This document shows, piece by piece, positions 7,801 to 15,855 of a DNA stretch of 21,731 bases. The DNA is taken from the NCBI GenBank assembly GCA_036311245.1, contig JAXJQH010000064.1, positions 1 through 21,731 on the forward strand, written 5' to 3'. Origin of the DNA: SIG578 sp036311245. GTDB taxonomy: Bacteria; Bacillota; Clostridia; Oscillospirales; Ruminococcaceae. The notes beneath the pieces were generated by a model. It was not told the origin of the DNA, did no database searches, and saw only the letters and a list, made by a program, of their open reading frames with translations. The stretch's first letter is position 1, and the number at the start of each line of letters is the position of its first letter. The translations under genes and the position numbers were made by a program.

Positions 7801-8253
7801 TTAAGGTTGCAAAATGCTTTTTGCAAACTCAGATATTTTTTTAAACTGTGCCGCCCCTATTATTGGAAAGCTCTGGCAGCACAAAAGCTTTTCCTGTGAA
7901 AGAGAAAATGCCAAGGGAAGCACAAAAGCCCCCGCTTCTTTAAATGCCCGATTTTTTAAAAATGAAAGCGTGGTATCGTCAACCTCGCTTTGTATAAAAA
8001 GCGGCAAAACAACGGTTTTGAGCGGCTTTTTGCGGTCATCGTAAAAAGCGGCGCTCAGCGCATATGCTGAAAGCTTTCGGCAAAGCTTATCTGTTGCGCT
8101 CATTCCGTTTATAATATAGCAAAACACCCGCATATCATCAAGAGAGGATTTTTTTGGCGCAAAGAGCATCTTAAAGCTGTCTTTAGAAATAGAGATGTAC
8201 TCGCTCTTTAGAAAATGCTCCTCAATTTTTGCACAGTATCTCTGATACTCCAT
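7801..8253 (-). CDS. hypothetical protein between rplI and dnaB
   Basis: I do not recognise this 150-residue protein. It starts MEYQRYCAKIEEHF with a good AAGGAGAG site a few bases upstream. It lies 9 nt after rplI and 30 nt before dnaB, so it is almost certainly translated as part of the unit. No membrane segment, signal peptide or nucleotide-binding motif is visible. It has five cysteines, including a CC pair near the C-terminus, that do not form a clear metal site. Predicted alternation of helices (1-15, 52-70, 112-122, 133-148) with hydrophobic strands (KTVVLPLFI, AGAFVLPLAF) suggests a small alpha/beta fold. Codon use looks like its neighbours. Position suggests a link to translation or replication, but that is only context. 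Confidence 0.75.
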   Translation of the reverse strand: MEYQRYCAKIEEHFLKSEYISISKDSFKMLFAPKKSSLDDMRVFCYIINGMSATDKLCRKLSAYALSAAFYDDRKKPLKTVVLPLFIQSEVDDTTLSFLKNRAFKEAGAFVLPLAFSLSQEKLLCCQSFPIIGAAQFKKISEFAKSILQP

Positions 8254-8262
8254 AAACTCTCC

Positions 8263-8709
8263 TTACAGCTCGCAAACTGTGACCTTAAGGCTTGCAACAA
8301 TGCCCGAATAAAGCTTTATGGGAACGGTAAAGGTTCCGAAAGCCTTGATGTCTGAATCCAAAACGATTTTTTTCTTGTCGATATCAAGTGAAAGAACATT
8401 CTTTATTTCACCTGCTATCTCCTTAGAGGTAACAGAGCCGAAAAGTCTGCCACCGCTTCCTGCCTTTGCTTTAATGGTAATATTTGCAGCATCGAGCTTT
8501 TTCTTTTGCTCCTCTGCGGCAGCGCGCAGCTCTTTTTCATGGTGCTCCTTTGAGGCGAGCGCGTTGTTGTATTCGTTCATTGCCTGCGCATTAGCTTCAA
8601 CTGCAAGACCCTTGGGGAAAAGAAAGTTTCTTGCATATCCGTCAGAAACATTGATAATTTCGCCTTTCTTTCCGTTTCCCTTAACATCTGCTTTTAAAAT
8701 AACCTTCAT
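8263..8709 (-). CDS. rplI: 50S ribosomal protein L9
   Basis: A 148-residue L9 with the usual two-domain plan: N-terminal rRNA-binding domain MKVILKADVKGNGKKGEI (1-52, with the GYARNFLFPKGLA signature at 24-36), a long charged connecting helix rich in Ala, Glu and Lys (about 50-75), and the C-terminal domain with GGRLFGSVTSKEIA. L9 helps maintain reading frame on the ribosome. The start has a GGAGGT site directly upstream. It is placed 12 nt after gdpP; gdpP-rplI-dnaB is a common Firmicutes order, which supports both neighbours. Confidence 0.97.
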   Translation of the reverse strand: MKVILKADVKGNGKKGEIINVSDGYARNFLFPKGLAVEANAQAMNEYNNALASKEHHEKELRAAAEEQKKKLDAANITIKAKAGSGGRLFGSVTSKEIAGEIKNVLSLDIDKKKIVLDSDIKAFGTFTVPIKLYSGIVASLKVTVCEL

Positions 8710-8721
8710 TTTGTTTACCTC

Positions 8722-10683
8722 CTATTTTTGCGTCGATGCGTTTTCTTTAAAATAACTGTCAATAGCCTCAAGCAGCATTTCCCTTATGGGGGCGCAACTC
8801 TCTGCCTTTATTTGTGCGCCTGCCATAGTCAGGTGTCCGCCGCCGCCTAATTTTTCCATAATAAGCTGAACATTAACAGCTCCAAAGGAACGGGCGGAGA
8901 TAGAAACCACTCCGTTTCTTAAGTACATAACAAAGGATGCAGAAACATTTTGTATTCTCAGAAGCTCATCAGCCGTTTGAGGAACGGCTAAAAGCAGCTC
9001 GTCTGTAAATTCATCCTGAAAAGAGATGGCGCAGCCGCGCACTATCTCAGCCGCCGAAATAAGCTTTGCTCGCTGATGATAGGTTTCGATGTTGCTTGCA
9101 AACCAGTGATTAACCTTAACAAGGTCAGCACCTGCGCGTCTTAAATATGCTGCCGCCTCAAATGTGCGAACACCCGATTTAATAATGAAATTCTTGGTGT
9201 CCAGCATAATTCCCGAAAGCAGCGCCTCAGCCTCAAACTTGGAAACCTTTGCGTTGTCCCCGAAATACTGAACAAGCTCGGTAACCATCTCACTTGCCGA
9301 TGAAGCGCTGGGCTCGTGGTAGAATATAACCGAATTGTCAATGAAATTTACCATTTTGCGGTGATGGTCTATAACAACAATGTCAGAAGCCTTTGAAAGC
9401 AGCTCGGGACACTCAACAAAATCGGGGTTGTGGGTGTCTAAAACCACAAGTAAAGTTTTTTTAGAAATCGCTCCCGTCGCCTGAGATGGAGATATGAATG
9501 CGTTTTCCATTCCGTTTGCGGATAGATAATCTATAAGGTCGCGGGAAAGGTTCTTCTCGCGGTCAATGCAAATGTGAACAGGCTTGGAAACCGAGGTTAT
9601 TGCCTTGTAAAGACCGACAGCAGCTCCCAGACAGTCAAAATCTGCCATTTTGTGACCCATCAGTATAACATTGTCACTTTCAAGCACAAGCTCGCGCAGG
9701 GCAGATGAAATCATTCTTGAGCGAACCTTTGCTCTCTTTTCAACACCCTTTGAAAGTCCGCCGAAAAATTCAAAGCCGTGCGCGCTTTTAATAGCGGCCT
9801 GATCGCCACCGCGACCGAGCGCCATATCAAGCGCCTGCCGCGCCATAATGTCGGATTCCTTGAGTGTGCCCGCGTCCTGCCCGATGCCTATTGAAAGTGT
9901 GGCGTAAAGGCGCTCGGTAGAAACGGTTTTGTGAATTTTATCAAGAATACTGAACTTGTCTTCGATAAAGTGCTTTAAATGCTGGTTGTCAATTATCGCA
10001 ACAAAACGATCCTTTTCTATTTTGCGGAAAAATCCGTCAGACTCTGTGACAAAAGCCTTTTCCAGAGCTGATTCAATGCGGCTTACAAGAAAATTTTTCT
10101 GACTTCCGTTTGCGCTGTCCATAAGCTCGTCGTAGTTATCAATCAGAATATGAACAACAGAGGGCTTTTTGCGGGCAAACTCTGCCGCCTCGTTTTTAAG
10201 CGCAGTATCGTCAACAAAATAGTAAATGGTAAAGCTCTGCTTTTGGCTCTCGGTTTTGTAGGAGAATGTGGTGTACTTGTGCTCGCCGCAGAAAAGCTGT
10301 CCTGCGGCGCGGTCAGAAAACTGAAACTTTTCAGAGAAAAAGTCGCCCAGAATATTTTCGCCGCCGAGAACCTCAATGGAAAATTTGTCGTTATACCAGA
10401 CAAATTCATCCTCCTCGTTTACAATGCAAACGGGCATAGGAACCTGCGAAAGAGCATCTCTGTTTTCGGGAGAGAGCCTTAATGACATATCGGATAAAAA
10501 TGAAAATGCCTCTCTTTTAATGAGCTTTGAGTAGATAATGAACACAGCAAAAGAGACCGTTGTAACGGCGAGCTCAATAAAGGATGCCGTTGTGCTGTAA
10601 AAAGCAGTTACAACAGAAAAAACAAATGCAATTATAAATAATCCGATAAGCGAAATGTTAAAAAGATTTCTGCCCTTTTTCAT
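8722..10683 (-). CDS. gdpP: c-di-AMP phosphodiesterase, GdpP type
   Basis: A 653-residue membrane protein expected to hydrolyse cyclic di-AMP to pApA and so tune osmolyte and wall homeostasis. Domains in order: two TM segments (about 10-29 and 36-53), a PAS-like domain (about 75-160), a degenerate GGDEF domain (about 172-300) ending in the GdpP hallmark ALGRGGDQAA (288-297), then the DHH domain with metal ligands His344, Asp348 and Asp350 (GHKMADFD), Asp416 (VVLDTHN), DHH at 439-441, and Asp495 (MLDTKNF). The DHHA1 domain has GGGGH at 613-617. All expected catalytic residues are present. The usual Pro before the first Asp is Ala here (MADFD rather than PDxD), which seems tolerable. GGGAGG precedes the ATG at 10683. 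It follows rnjA by 20 nt. Confidence 0.95.
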   Translation of the reverse strand: MKKGRNLFNISLIGLFIIAFVFSVVTAFYSTTASFIELAVTTVSFAVFIIYSKLIKREAFSFLSDMSLRLSPENRDALSQVPMPVCIVNEEDEFVWYNDKFSIEVLGGENILGDFFSEKFQFSDRAAGQLFCGEHKYTTFSYKTESQKQSFTIYYFVDDTALKNEAAEFARKKPSVVHILIDNYDELMDSANGSQKNFLVSRIESALEKAFVTESDGFFRKIEKDRFVAIIDNQHLKHFIEDKFSILDKIHKTVSTERLYATLSIGIGQDAGTLKESDIMARQALDMALGRGGDQAAIKSAHGFEFFGGLSKGVEKRAKVRSRMISSALRELVLESDNVILMGHKMADFDCLGAAVGLYKAITSVSKPVHICIDREKNLSRDLIDYLSANGMENAFISPSQATGAISKKTLLVVLDTHNPDFVECPELLSKASDIVVIDHHRKMVNFIDNSVIFYHEPSASSASEMVTELVQYFGDNAKVSKFEAEALLSGIMLDTKNFIIKSGVRTFEAAAYLRRAGADLVKVNHWFASNIETYHQRAKLISAAEIVRGCAISFQDEFTDELLLAVPQTADELLRIQNVSASFVMYLRNGVVSISARSFGAVNVQLIMEKLGGGGHLTMAGAQIKAESCAPIREMLLEAIDSYFKENASTQK

Positions 10684-10703
10684 GATGTCGGCCTCCCGAA
10701 GTT

Positions 10704-12605
10704 TTATGCGTTAATAATGATAGGCAGTATCATTGGGTGACGCTTGGTTTTCTGGAACACATATGATGCCAGAGCCTCGCGCACATTTGTTTTTATCATA
10801 GGCCAGTCTATGCTGCCTGAGCGAAGCGAATTTTCAATAGCGTTTTTGGCAACCTCGCGTGCGCTGTCCATAAGCTCCTCAGACTCTCTTACATAAACAA
10901 AGCCTCTTGAAATAATGTCGGGTCCCGAAACGAGCCTTCCTGTAGCACTGCTGATAGCCGCCGCAACTATGATAAGTCCGTCCTCTGCAAGATGCTTTCT
11001 GTCGCGCAGAACGATGCTGCCGACATCGCCGACACCAAGCCCGTCAACAAGAACCTTGCCTGCTTGAACGGTTTCCTTAAAGCAGATTTTATTCTCGCTG
11101 AGTTCAATAACCTTTCCAAGGTCAGAAATGACAATGTTCTCAGGGGGTATGCCCATGTTCTCTGCTATCTGTGCGTTTTTGCAAAGATGCTTGTATTCGC
11201 CGTGAACGGGAATATAAAATTTAGGCTTAACAAGACCAATCATAAGCTGAAGCTCGTTTTTGCAGGCGTGTCCTGAAACGTGCACTTCATACATCTTTTC
11301 GTAGATAACCTCGGCGCCAAGCTTCATCAGCTCGTTAATGACCCTGCCGACAAGCTTTTCGTTGCCGGGGATTGGGGTTGCCGAAATTATGATAAAGTCA
11401 TTTGAGTTTACCGAAACCTGCCTATGGTCTCCCGAGGACATTCTCGAGAGCGCCGACATAGGCTCGCCCTGACTTCCCGTGGTAACAATAACCATCTCGT
11501 CAGCTCTCAGACGGCTTGCCGAGTCTATATCAACAAGAATATTTTCGGGAACTGTGAGATATCCAAGCTCAATAGCCGTTTCAACGGTGGCAATCATACT
11601 TCTGCCAGAAACAGCAACCTTTCTGCCATACTTTTCGGCAACATCGATTATCTGCTGAATTCGGTGAATGTTTGAGGCAAAGGTTGCGATAATAATGCGC
11701 CTGCCCTCAGCTCTCTGAAACAGCGGCTCGAAGGACTCTCCAACGTGCCTTTCGCTGTCGGTATATCCGGGGCGCTCGGCGTTGGTAGAATCGGTCATAA
11801 GAGCGAGAACTCCCTCACTGCCGATTTGCGCAAAGCGGGCTAAATCTATCATTCCGCCCTCAATGGGGGTGTAGTCCACCTTAAAGTCACCCGTATGAAC
11901 AATAGTTCCGACGGGTGTGCGGATTGCAAAACCGCAGGCATCGGGAATAGAGTGGTTTACATGAATAAACTCGGCGCTCATACAGCCAAGGCGCACCACC
12001 GAACCATTAGACACAACATTGAGCTTTGCGCTGCCGAGTAATTTGTGCTCTGCAAGCTTGTTCCCAACAAGACCTATGGTAAGCTTTGTTCCGTAGATAG
12101 GAATGTTTATAGATTTTAAAAGATAGGGCAGCGCGCCGATGTGGTCCTCGTGTCCGTGGGTTAAAATTATGCCTCGAATTTTGTCGGCATTCTTTATAAG
12201 ATAGGTGAAATCGGGCAGAACAACGTCAATTCCCAGCATCTCATCATCAGGGAATGCAATTCCGCAGTCAAGAACAATAATGTCGTTCTGATATTCAAAA
12301 ACAGTTAGGTTTTTGCCGATTTCGTTAAGTCCGCCGAGCATAATTATGCGAAGCGGTGCGGCGGGTGACTTAGGACGCCTCGAAACAGCCTTTTTTGCGG
12401 GAACAGTATAGCTGTGAGAGCTGCTCTGAGCCTGATTTTTTCCCTTTTTCTGCTGACTCTTTCCCTGGGCTTTTTCTCTGCGCTCGCCCTGAGCCTTCTT
12501 TTTGGTGGCAGAGGCTCTGTTAAAGGACTTTTTAGGAGCTTTAGCCTTGTAGCGCTCGGGAGAGCTGCCGCTTTTTTGCTTTTTTGTAATTTCAGTAGTT
12601 GGCAC
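10704..12605 (-). CDS. rnj: ribonuclease J
   Basis: A 633-residue metallo-beta-lactamase/beta-CASP nuclease acting in mRNA decay and rRNA maturation, with both endonuclease and 5'-3' exonuclease activity in known members. The catalytic core begins near residue 85 (LRIIMLGGLNEIGKN) and carries HGHEDH at 150-155; further family motifs are HTGDFK, DSTNAERPGYTDSE, the beta-CASP ATFASNIHR block and SGHA. The first 84 residues form a Lys/Ser/Gln-rich, low-complexity, probably disordered extension that Bacillus RNase J1 lacks. The start is GTG at 12605, with GGAGG 11 nt upstream. It is the first gene of the eight-gene unit, behind a clear promoter and a structured leader of about 125 nt. Whether it is J1 or J2 in role cannot be told. 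Confidence 0.95.
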   Translation of the reverse strand: MPTTEITKKQKSGSSPERYKAKAPKKSFNRASATKKKAQGERREKAQGKSQQKKGKNQAQSSSHSYTVPAKKAVSRRPKSPAAPLRIIMLGGLNEIGKNLTVFEYQNDIIVLDCGIAFPDDEMLGIDVVLPDFTYLIKNADKIRGIILTHGHEDHIGALPYLLKSINIPIYGTKLTIGLVGNKLAEHKLLGSAKLNVVSNGSVVRLGCMSAEFIHVNHSIPDACGFAIRTPVGTIVHTGDFKVDYTPIEGGMIDLARFAQIGSEGVLALMTDSTNAERPGYTDSERHVGESFEPLFQRAEGRRIIIATFASNIHRIQQIIDVAEKYGRKVAVSGRSMIATVETAIELGYLTVPENILVDIDSASRLRADEMVIVTTGSQGEPMSALSRMSSGDHRQVSVNSNDFIIISATPIPGNEKLVGRVINELMKLGAEVIYEKMYEVHVSGHACKNELQLMIGLVKPKFYIPVHGEYKHLCKNAQIAENMGIPPENIVISDLGKVIELSENKICFKETVQAGKVLVDGLGVGDVGSIVLRDRKHLAEDGLIIVAAAISSATGRLVSGPDIISRGFVYVRESEELMDSAREVAKNAIENSLRSGSIDWPMIKTNVREALASYVFQKTKRHPMILPIIINA

Positions 12606-12632
12606 TATAAATATAACCTCCGTTTAGAAATT

Positions 12633-12679
12633 CGGCTCGCCCTTTGCGGAAAAACGCGCAGCCGCAGCTTGGCTTGCCG
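12633..12679 (-). promoter_or_regulatory. compound hairpin in the RNase J mRNA leader
   Basis: In the minus-strand transcript three stacked helices nest: 12679-12676 with 12636-12633 (CGGC/GCCG), 12673-12671 with 12641-12639, and 12666-12662 with 12649-12645 (TGCGG/CCGCA), around a 12-nt loop. It ends about 12 nt before the GGAGG ribosome site. A role in control of RNase J synthesis is inference. Confidence 0.5.
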
Positions 12680-12738
12680 TATATGTAAAATTAAGTTTAG
12701 GTTCAAAAGAGTATACTACTACATCTTAATATCAGTTT

Positions 12739-12767
12739 ATTATACTATATAAAGAAAAATTAGTCAA
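12739..12767 (-). promoter_or_regulatory. promoter of the rnj-ftsH unit
   Basis: Minus strand: TTGACT (12767-12762), 17 bp, TATAAT (12744-12739). It is the only convincing promoter seen for the eight-gene unit and implies a leader of about 125 nt. The 265-bp gap 12606-12870 otherwise holds the leader hairpin and the terminator of the gene behind. Confidence 0.83.
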
Positions 12768-12825
12768 GAATACACGCTTCATTATTAACATAAAACTACG
12801 CTTTATTCAAAAATAAAAAGCGCGG

Positions 12826-12861
12826 TAAAAAAACAAAGCAGAGCAAAATTTGCTCTGCTTT
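12826..12861 (-). terminator. terminator of the SGNH hydrolase gene
   Basis: AAAGCAGAGCAAA (12835-12847) pairs with TTTGCTCTGCTTT (12849-12861); on the minus strand a GTTTTTTT run follows. It begins 9 nt past the stop codon. Confidence 0.9.
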
Positions 12862-12870
12862 GAAATTATT

Positions 12871-14046
12871 TCAGGCAATATCCTGCATTTCATCTGAGGG
12901 CGTCGGACTTATCACATCGTCAGGAAGCGGCAAAGGCGGAGTCTGCTGCTGTGAAGATGTGCTGGTATCGGTGATGTTACTTTCGGGTTCAGTTTGGGGT
13001 TGCGAGGAGCTTTGCGGCTCTGCGATTGTCGGAACAGAGGCGGTGTCGCTGCTCTCCTGCGAGGAGCTTTCACTGCTTGTTTCTGTGGCTGCTTCAGAAG
13101 AGCTTTGCTCGCTTGAGGTAAGGGTGCTTTGAGTATCCTCAGAAGAAGAGGTAGAGGCGCTGCTGCTTATATCGCCGAGATTAGGCATAGTAACCTTGGA
13201 GGTGGTGGAAACCTGAGGGGCAGGCGGGGTTATCGCTCCGATTTTGGTAAACTCGCCGCTGCTCTTTATGGGGTGTGTGAGAATGTAATTAAAAACCGCC
13301 TCATAGCCCTTTCGGCTTAAATGTATTCCGTCACCCGAAAACTCGCGCTGCAGAAAACCATTCTCGTCGGTAAGCTTTTCGTAGGTGTGCAAAAAGTAGC
13401 AACCTTCCTCGTTTGCAAGCTCGGAGAGCTTTTGGTTTGCGTAAGCAATATATCGATTGCAGTTAGGCTTTCCGTTGTTGATTGCCCAATTTTCTGTAAC
13501 GGGGAATATAGACTGAATTACTATAACACTGTCGGGAGATGCCTTTTTTATTTTCATAAGCAGCGCTCTGTAGTTATCGTAAAACGAATCGGCTTTGTAG
13601 TTGTAAATGGCGTTAATTCCAAGTGTTACATAAATTTTTCCCGGTTTTGCCATTTCGAGCGCATCTGAAATGCTGTAGCCTTGTGTTTTTGAGGTGTAAA
13701 CGCATTTTGACGTAAGTGCCGTTCCCTGATGCAGACCGATTTTTGCAAAAACGTGGTTAAAGCTAAGATATCCGTATGATGCCATACCGTAGGTTATTGA
13801 ATCGCCAACCATAACGGCATCATCAAAATAATCCCAGTTCTCAGCTCTGTCTGTTTCTGCTATAGCGCCGCCGATTTGCGCAGAGTGACCCACCTGAGAA
13901 AGACCGCCTAAGGAAATGCCCGAGTGCCAGTCAAATCCCGACAGGAAAATGGCTGTCGTTCCAAACACGATAAGCAAAGCGCAGACAATAATTGTGGAAA
14001 TCAGTGACTGTCTGCTTGTTTTATTCTTTGTTTGTTTGTTACTCAT
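12871..14046 (-). CDS. membrane-anchored SGNH/GDSL hydrolase with Ser-rich tail
   Basis: A 391-residue protein with a short basic cytoplasmic end and one TM or signal-anchor segment (15-36), so the rest should lie outside the cell. The SGNH hydrolase core covers about 75-262: block I VGDSITYG with nucleophile Ser83, block III LGIN with Asn145, and block V GDGIH with Asp239 and His242. Such enzymes are esterases or acyl/acetyl-transfer enzymes; cell-wall or glycan deacetylation is a reasonable guess, not shown. After the catalytic domain comes a low-complexity Ser/Thr/Gln/Glu-rich tail (about 292-371) and a Pro-rich end. No LPXTG or other sorting motif is seen. The upstream site AGAGATGAAG is a weak ribosome site. 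The gene is monocistronic. Confidence 0.85.
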   Translation of the reverse strand: MSNKQTKNKTSRQSLISTIIVCALLIVFGTTAIFLSGFDWHSGISLGGLSQVGHSAQIGGAIAETDRAENWDYFDDAVMVGDSITYGMASYGYLSFNHVFAKIGLHQGTALTSKCVYTSKTQGYSISDALEMAKPGKIYVTLGINAIYNYKADSFYDNYRALLMKIKKASPDSVIVIQSIFPVTENWAINNGKPNCNRYIAYANQKLSELANEEGCYFLHTYEKLTDENGFLQREFSGDGIHLSRKGYEAVFNYILTHPIKSSGEFTKIGAITPPAPQVSTTSKVTMPNLGDISSSASTSSSEDTQSTLTSSEQSSSEAATETSSESSSQESSDTASVPTIAEPQSSSQPQTEPESNITDTSTSSQQQTPPLPLPDDVISPTPSDEMQDIA

Positions 14047-14079
14047 AGCTTCATCTCTTGAATTAAAATTTACCGCAAT

Positions 14080-14108
14080 ATTTTAGCACAGATTTTTGTA
14101 ATATGCAA
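14080..14108 (-). promoter_or_regulatory. promoter of the SGNH hydrolase gene
   Basis: Minus strand: TTGCAT (14108-14103), 17 bp, TAAAAT (14085-14080), with TGC just before the -10 (extended -10). The start codon is about 34 nt downstream of the -10. Confidence 0.7.
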
Positions 14109-14162
14109 ATTTATTTTACATTTAGCTTTTGTAAAGCCGAAAACTAATATTCCAAAAAGCAT

Positions 14163-15197
14163 TTAAACGATAAAACCGCCGCCTAAAACGGCGTCGCCGA
14201 TATAAAAAACAGCCGACTGTCCAGGAGCGGGAGCAGATGCGGGGCGGTCAAAGGAAACCTTAATCCTGCCGCCGCTAATCGGGGTTAAAAGCGCGCTTTG
14301 AGGGCGTGCTGCAGAGCGGATTTTTACATCTGCACAAATAGGCTCGCAAAGACCCTCTGTGAGCATAAACCGACAACCCTCGACCTCTATTTCGCTTTTC
14401 ATCTGACCGCCTGCATAGGTAAGGTAAACTGCATTGGTCTGTGGGTCTATCCTGTTTACAAAAACGGGCTGACCGAGCGAAATTCCAAGTCCCTTTCGCT
14501 GCCCGACTGTGTAGTGAATGATACCCTTGTGCCGAGCTATGGGCGCGCCTTCGGGAGAAATAAAATCTCCCTCGGGGGATTTTCCGCTGTATGCTTCAAT
14601 GTAAGTTGAATAGTCACCGTCGGGGATAAAGCAGTTTTCCTGACTGTCGGGAGCGTCTGCGCAGAAAAGCGAAAGCTGTGCTGCCTTTTTTCTCACATCG
14701 TCCTTAGAGAATTCGCCCAGCGGCAAGATGAGGCGGGAGAGAATATCCTGCGAAAGGCGGTAGAGCATATAAGATTGGTCGCGCGCCGCCGATGCCGCCT
14801 TTTTAATAAAGAAACGACCATTCTCAAAGCCTACCCTTGCATAATGTCCAGTTGCAATATAGTTACATCCCTCGCGGTCAGCTACTTCTTTCAGATATTT
14901 AAACTTAATAAGAGGGTTGCAAATAACACATGGGTTTGGGGTTTTTGCATTTTTGTAATCATTTATAAAAGGCTCTATAATCAGCTTTTTAAACTCATCT
15001 CTTAAATCCAAAACTGTGATGGGAATGTCAAGGTCGGCAGCAGCCTTTTTTGCTGCAAAAACGGTATCGGTATGCGCATCAGACATCTGCATAACAACAG
15101 AGCAAACGCAATAGCCCGCCTCTTTTAAAAGCTCGGCACAAACCGAGGAGTCAACTCCGCCCGAAAGCGCCAGCATAACTGTTTTTTTGCCTGACAT
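14163..15197 (-). CDS. mnmA: tRNA-specific 2-thiouridylase MnmA
   Basis: A 344-residue enzyme that puts sulfur on U34 of tRNA-Lys, Glu and Gln. The PP-loop SGGVDS is at 12-17. The two catalytic cysteines are Cys90 in TPNPCVICN and Cys189 in DSQENCF. TGHYAR (116-121), DQSYMLYRL (140-148) and GQRKGLGI are all family blocks. The region between the PP-loop and TPNPC is shorter than in E. coli MnmA, and DSQENCF replaces the common DSTGICF, as in many Clostridia. The start is 20 nt after the rnhA stop, with a GGGAG site upstream. No strong terminator is seen after the stop, only a weak 5-bp hairpin at 14125-14137. Confidence 0.95.
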   Translation of the reverse strand: MSGKKTVMLALSGGVDSSVCAELLKEAGYCVCSVVMQMSDAHTDTVFAAKKAAADLDIPITVLDLRDEFKKLIIEPFINDYKNAKTPNPCVICNPLIKFKYLKEVADREGCNYIATGHYARVGFENGRFFIKKAASAARDQSYMLYRLSQDILSRLILPLGEFSKDDVRKKAAQLSLFCADAPDSQENCFIPDGDYSTYIEAYSGKSPEGDFISPEGAPIARHKGIIHYTVGQRKGLGISLGQPVFVNRIDPQTNAVYLTYAGGQMKSEIEVEGCRFMLTEGLCEPICADVKIRSAARPQSALLTPISGGRIKVSFDRPASAPAPGQSAVFYIGDAVLGGGFIV

Positions 15198-15217
15198 TTT
15201 AAAAACTCCCTTCGGTT

Positions 15218-15652
15218 TTAAAGATTTTTATAGAAAGAAACGGCAAGCGCATCGCACCGCTCGTTATAGGGGTGACCTGCGTGTCCTTTGACCCAGACAA
15301 GGGCCACCTTGTGCACTTCAAAAAGCGAGAGCAGCTTGTCCCAGAGGTCGGGATTTAAGGCGGGCTTGTTATCGCTCTTTTTCCAGCCTCGGCTTTTCCA
15401 GGAGGCTGCCCAGCCCTTGGAGATGCCGTCAACAAGATACTTTGAGTCGGAATAAAGCGTAACCTCGCAAGGCTCACGGAGCGCAGAAAGCCCTTCGATA
15501 GCTGCGGTAAGCTCCATGCGGTTGTTGGTAGTTTCCATTTCGCCGCCGCAAAGCTCTTTTTCGTATTCTCCGTATTTTAAAATGGCTCCCCAGCCGCCTG
15601 GACCGGGATTGTTAGAGCAAGCTCCGTCTGTATAAAGCTCAATCTTTTTCAT
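15218..15652 (-). CDS. rnhA: ribonuclease HI
   Basis: A 144-residue single-domain RNase HI that cuts the RNA strand of RNA-DNA hybrids such as R-loops and primers. The active-site residues are present: Asp9 (YTDGACSNNPGPGGWGA), Glu47 (NRMELTAAIEGL), Asp69 (YSDSKY), Asp134 (ERCDALA), with the loop His124 in VKGHAGH. Residues 74-104 contain the Trp/Lys-rich basic protrusion of the E. coli type (WAASWKSRGWKK). The start at 15652 has a GGGGCGG ribosome site. It is co-transcribed with mnmA from the promoter at 15695-15723. Confidence 0.97.
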   Translation of the reverse strand: MKKIELYTDGACSNNPGPGGWGAILKYGEYEKELCGGEMETTNNRMELTAAIEGLSALREPCEVTLYSDSKYLVDGISKGWAASWKSRGWKKSDNKPALNPDLWDKLLSLFEVHKVALVWVKGHAGHPYNERCDALAVSFYKNL

Positions 15653-15694
15653 AAACGCCGCCCCTATTTTTGTAAAACTTCAAATGCATTTTTT

Positions 15695-15723
15695 ATTATA
15701 ATATATTTTGTGCAAGTAGACAA
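15695..15723 (-). promoter_or_regulatory. promoter of rnhA-mnmA
   Basis: Minus strand: TTGTCT (15723-15718), 17 bp, TATAAT (15700-15695). It diverges from the rsmD promoter 45 bp away. Confidence 0.7.
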
Positions 15724-15767
15724 GAGTGTTTTTTGATGGAAATATTTTTCATTATAAAAATTATAGG

Positions 15768-15796
15768 TTGACAAAGTGAGCGTTTTGTTTGATAAT
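15768..15796 (+). promoter_or_regulatory. promoter of rsmD-coaD
   Basis: TTGACA at 15768-15773, 17 bp, GATAAT at 15791-15796. A second TATAAT-like stretch at 15799-15804 is too far from the -35. Confidence 0.75.
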
Positions 15797-15855
15797 ATAT
15801 ATAATAGCAGGTTATACTTATGGGTGTAACCGAAAAGAAAAGGAAGAAGCTATAA

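Noticed and set aside
12860..13132. Plus-strand Cys/Ser/Val-rich frame opposite the SGNH tail
   Set aside because: Reverse of the Ser-rich low-complexity coding sequence; no start signals.
14125..14137. Hairpin GCTTT/AAAGC after mnmA as a terminator
   Set aside because: Only 5 AT-rich pairs and no uninterrupted T-tract on the minus strand; too weak to annotate.
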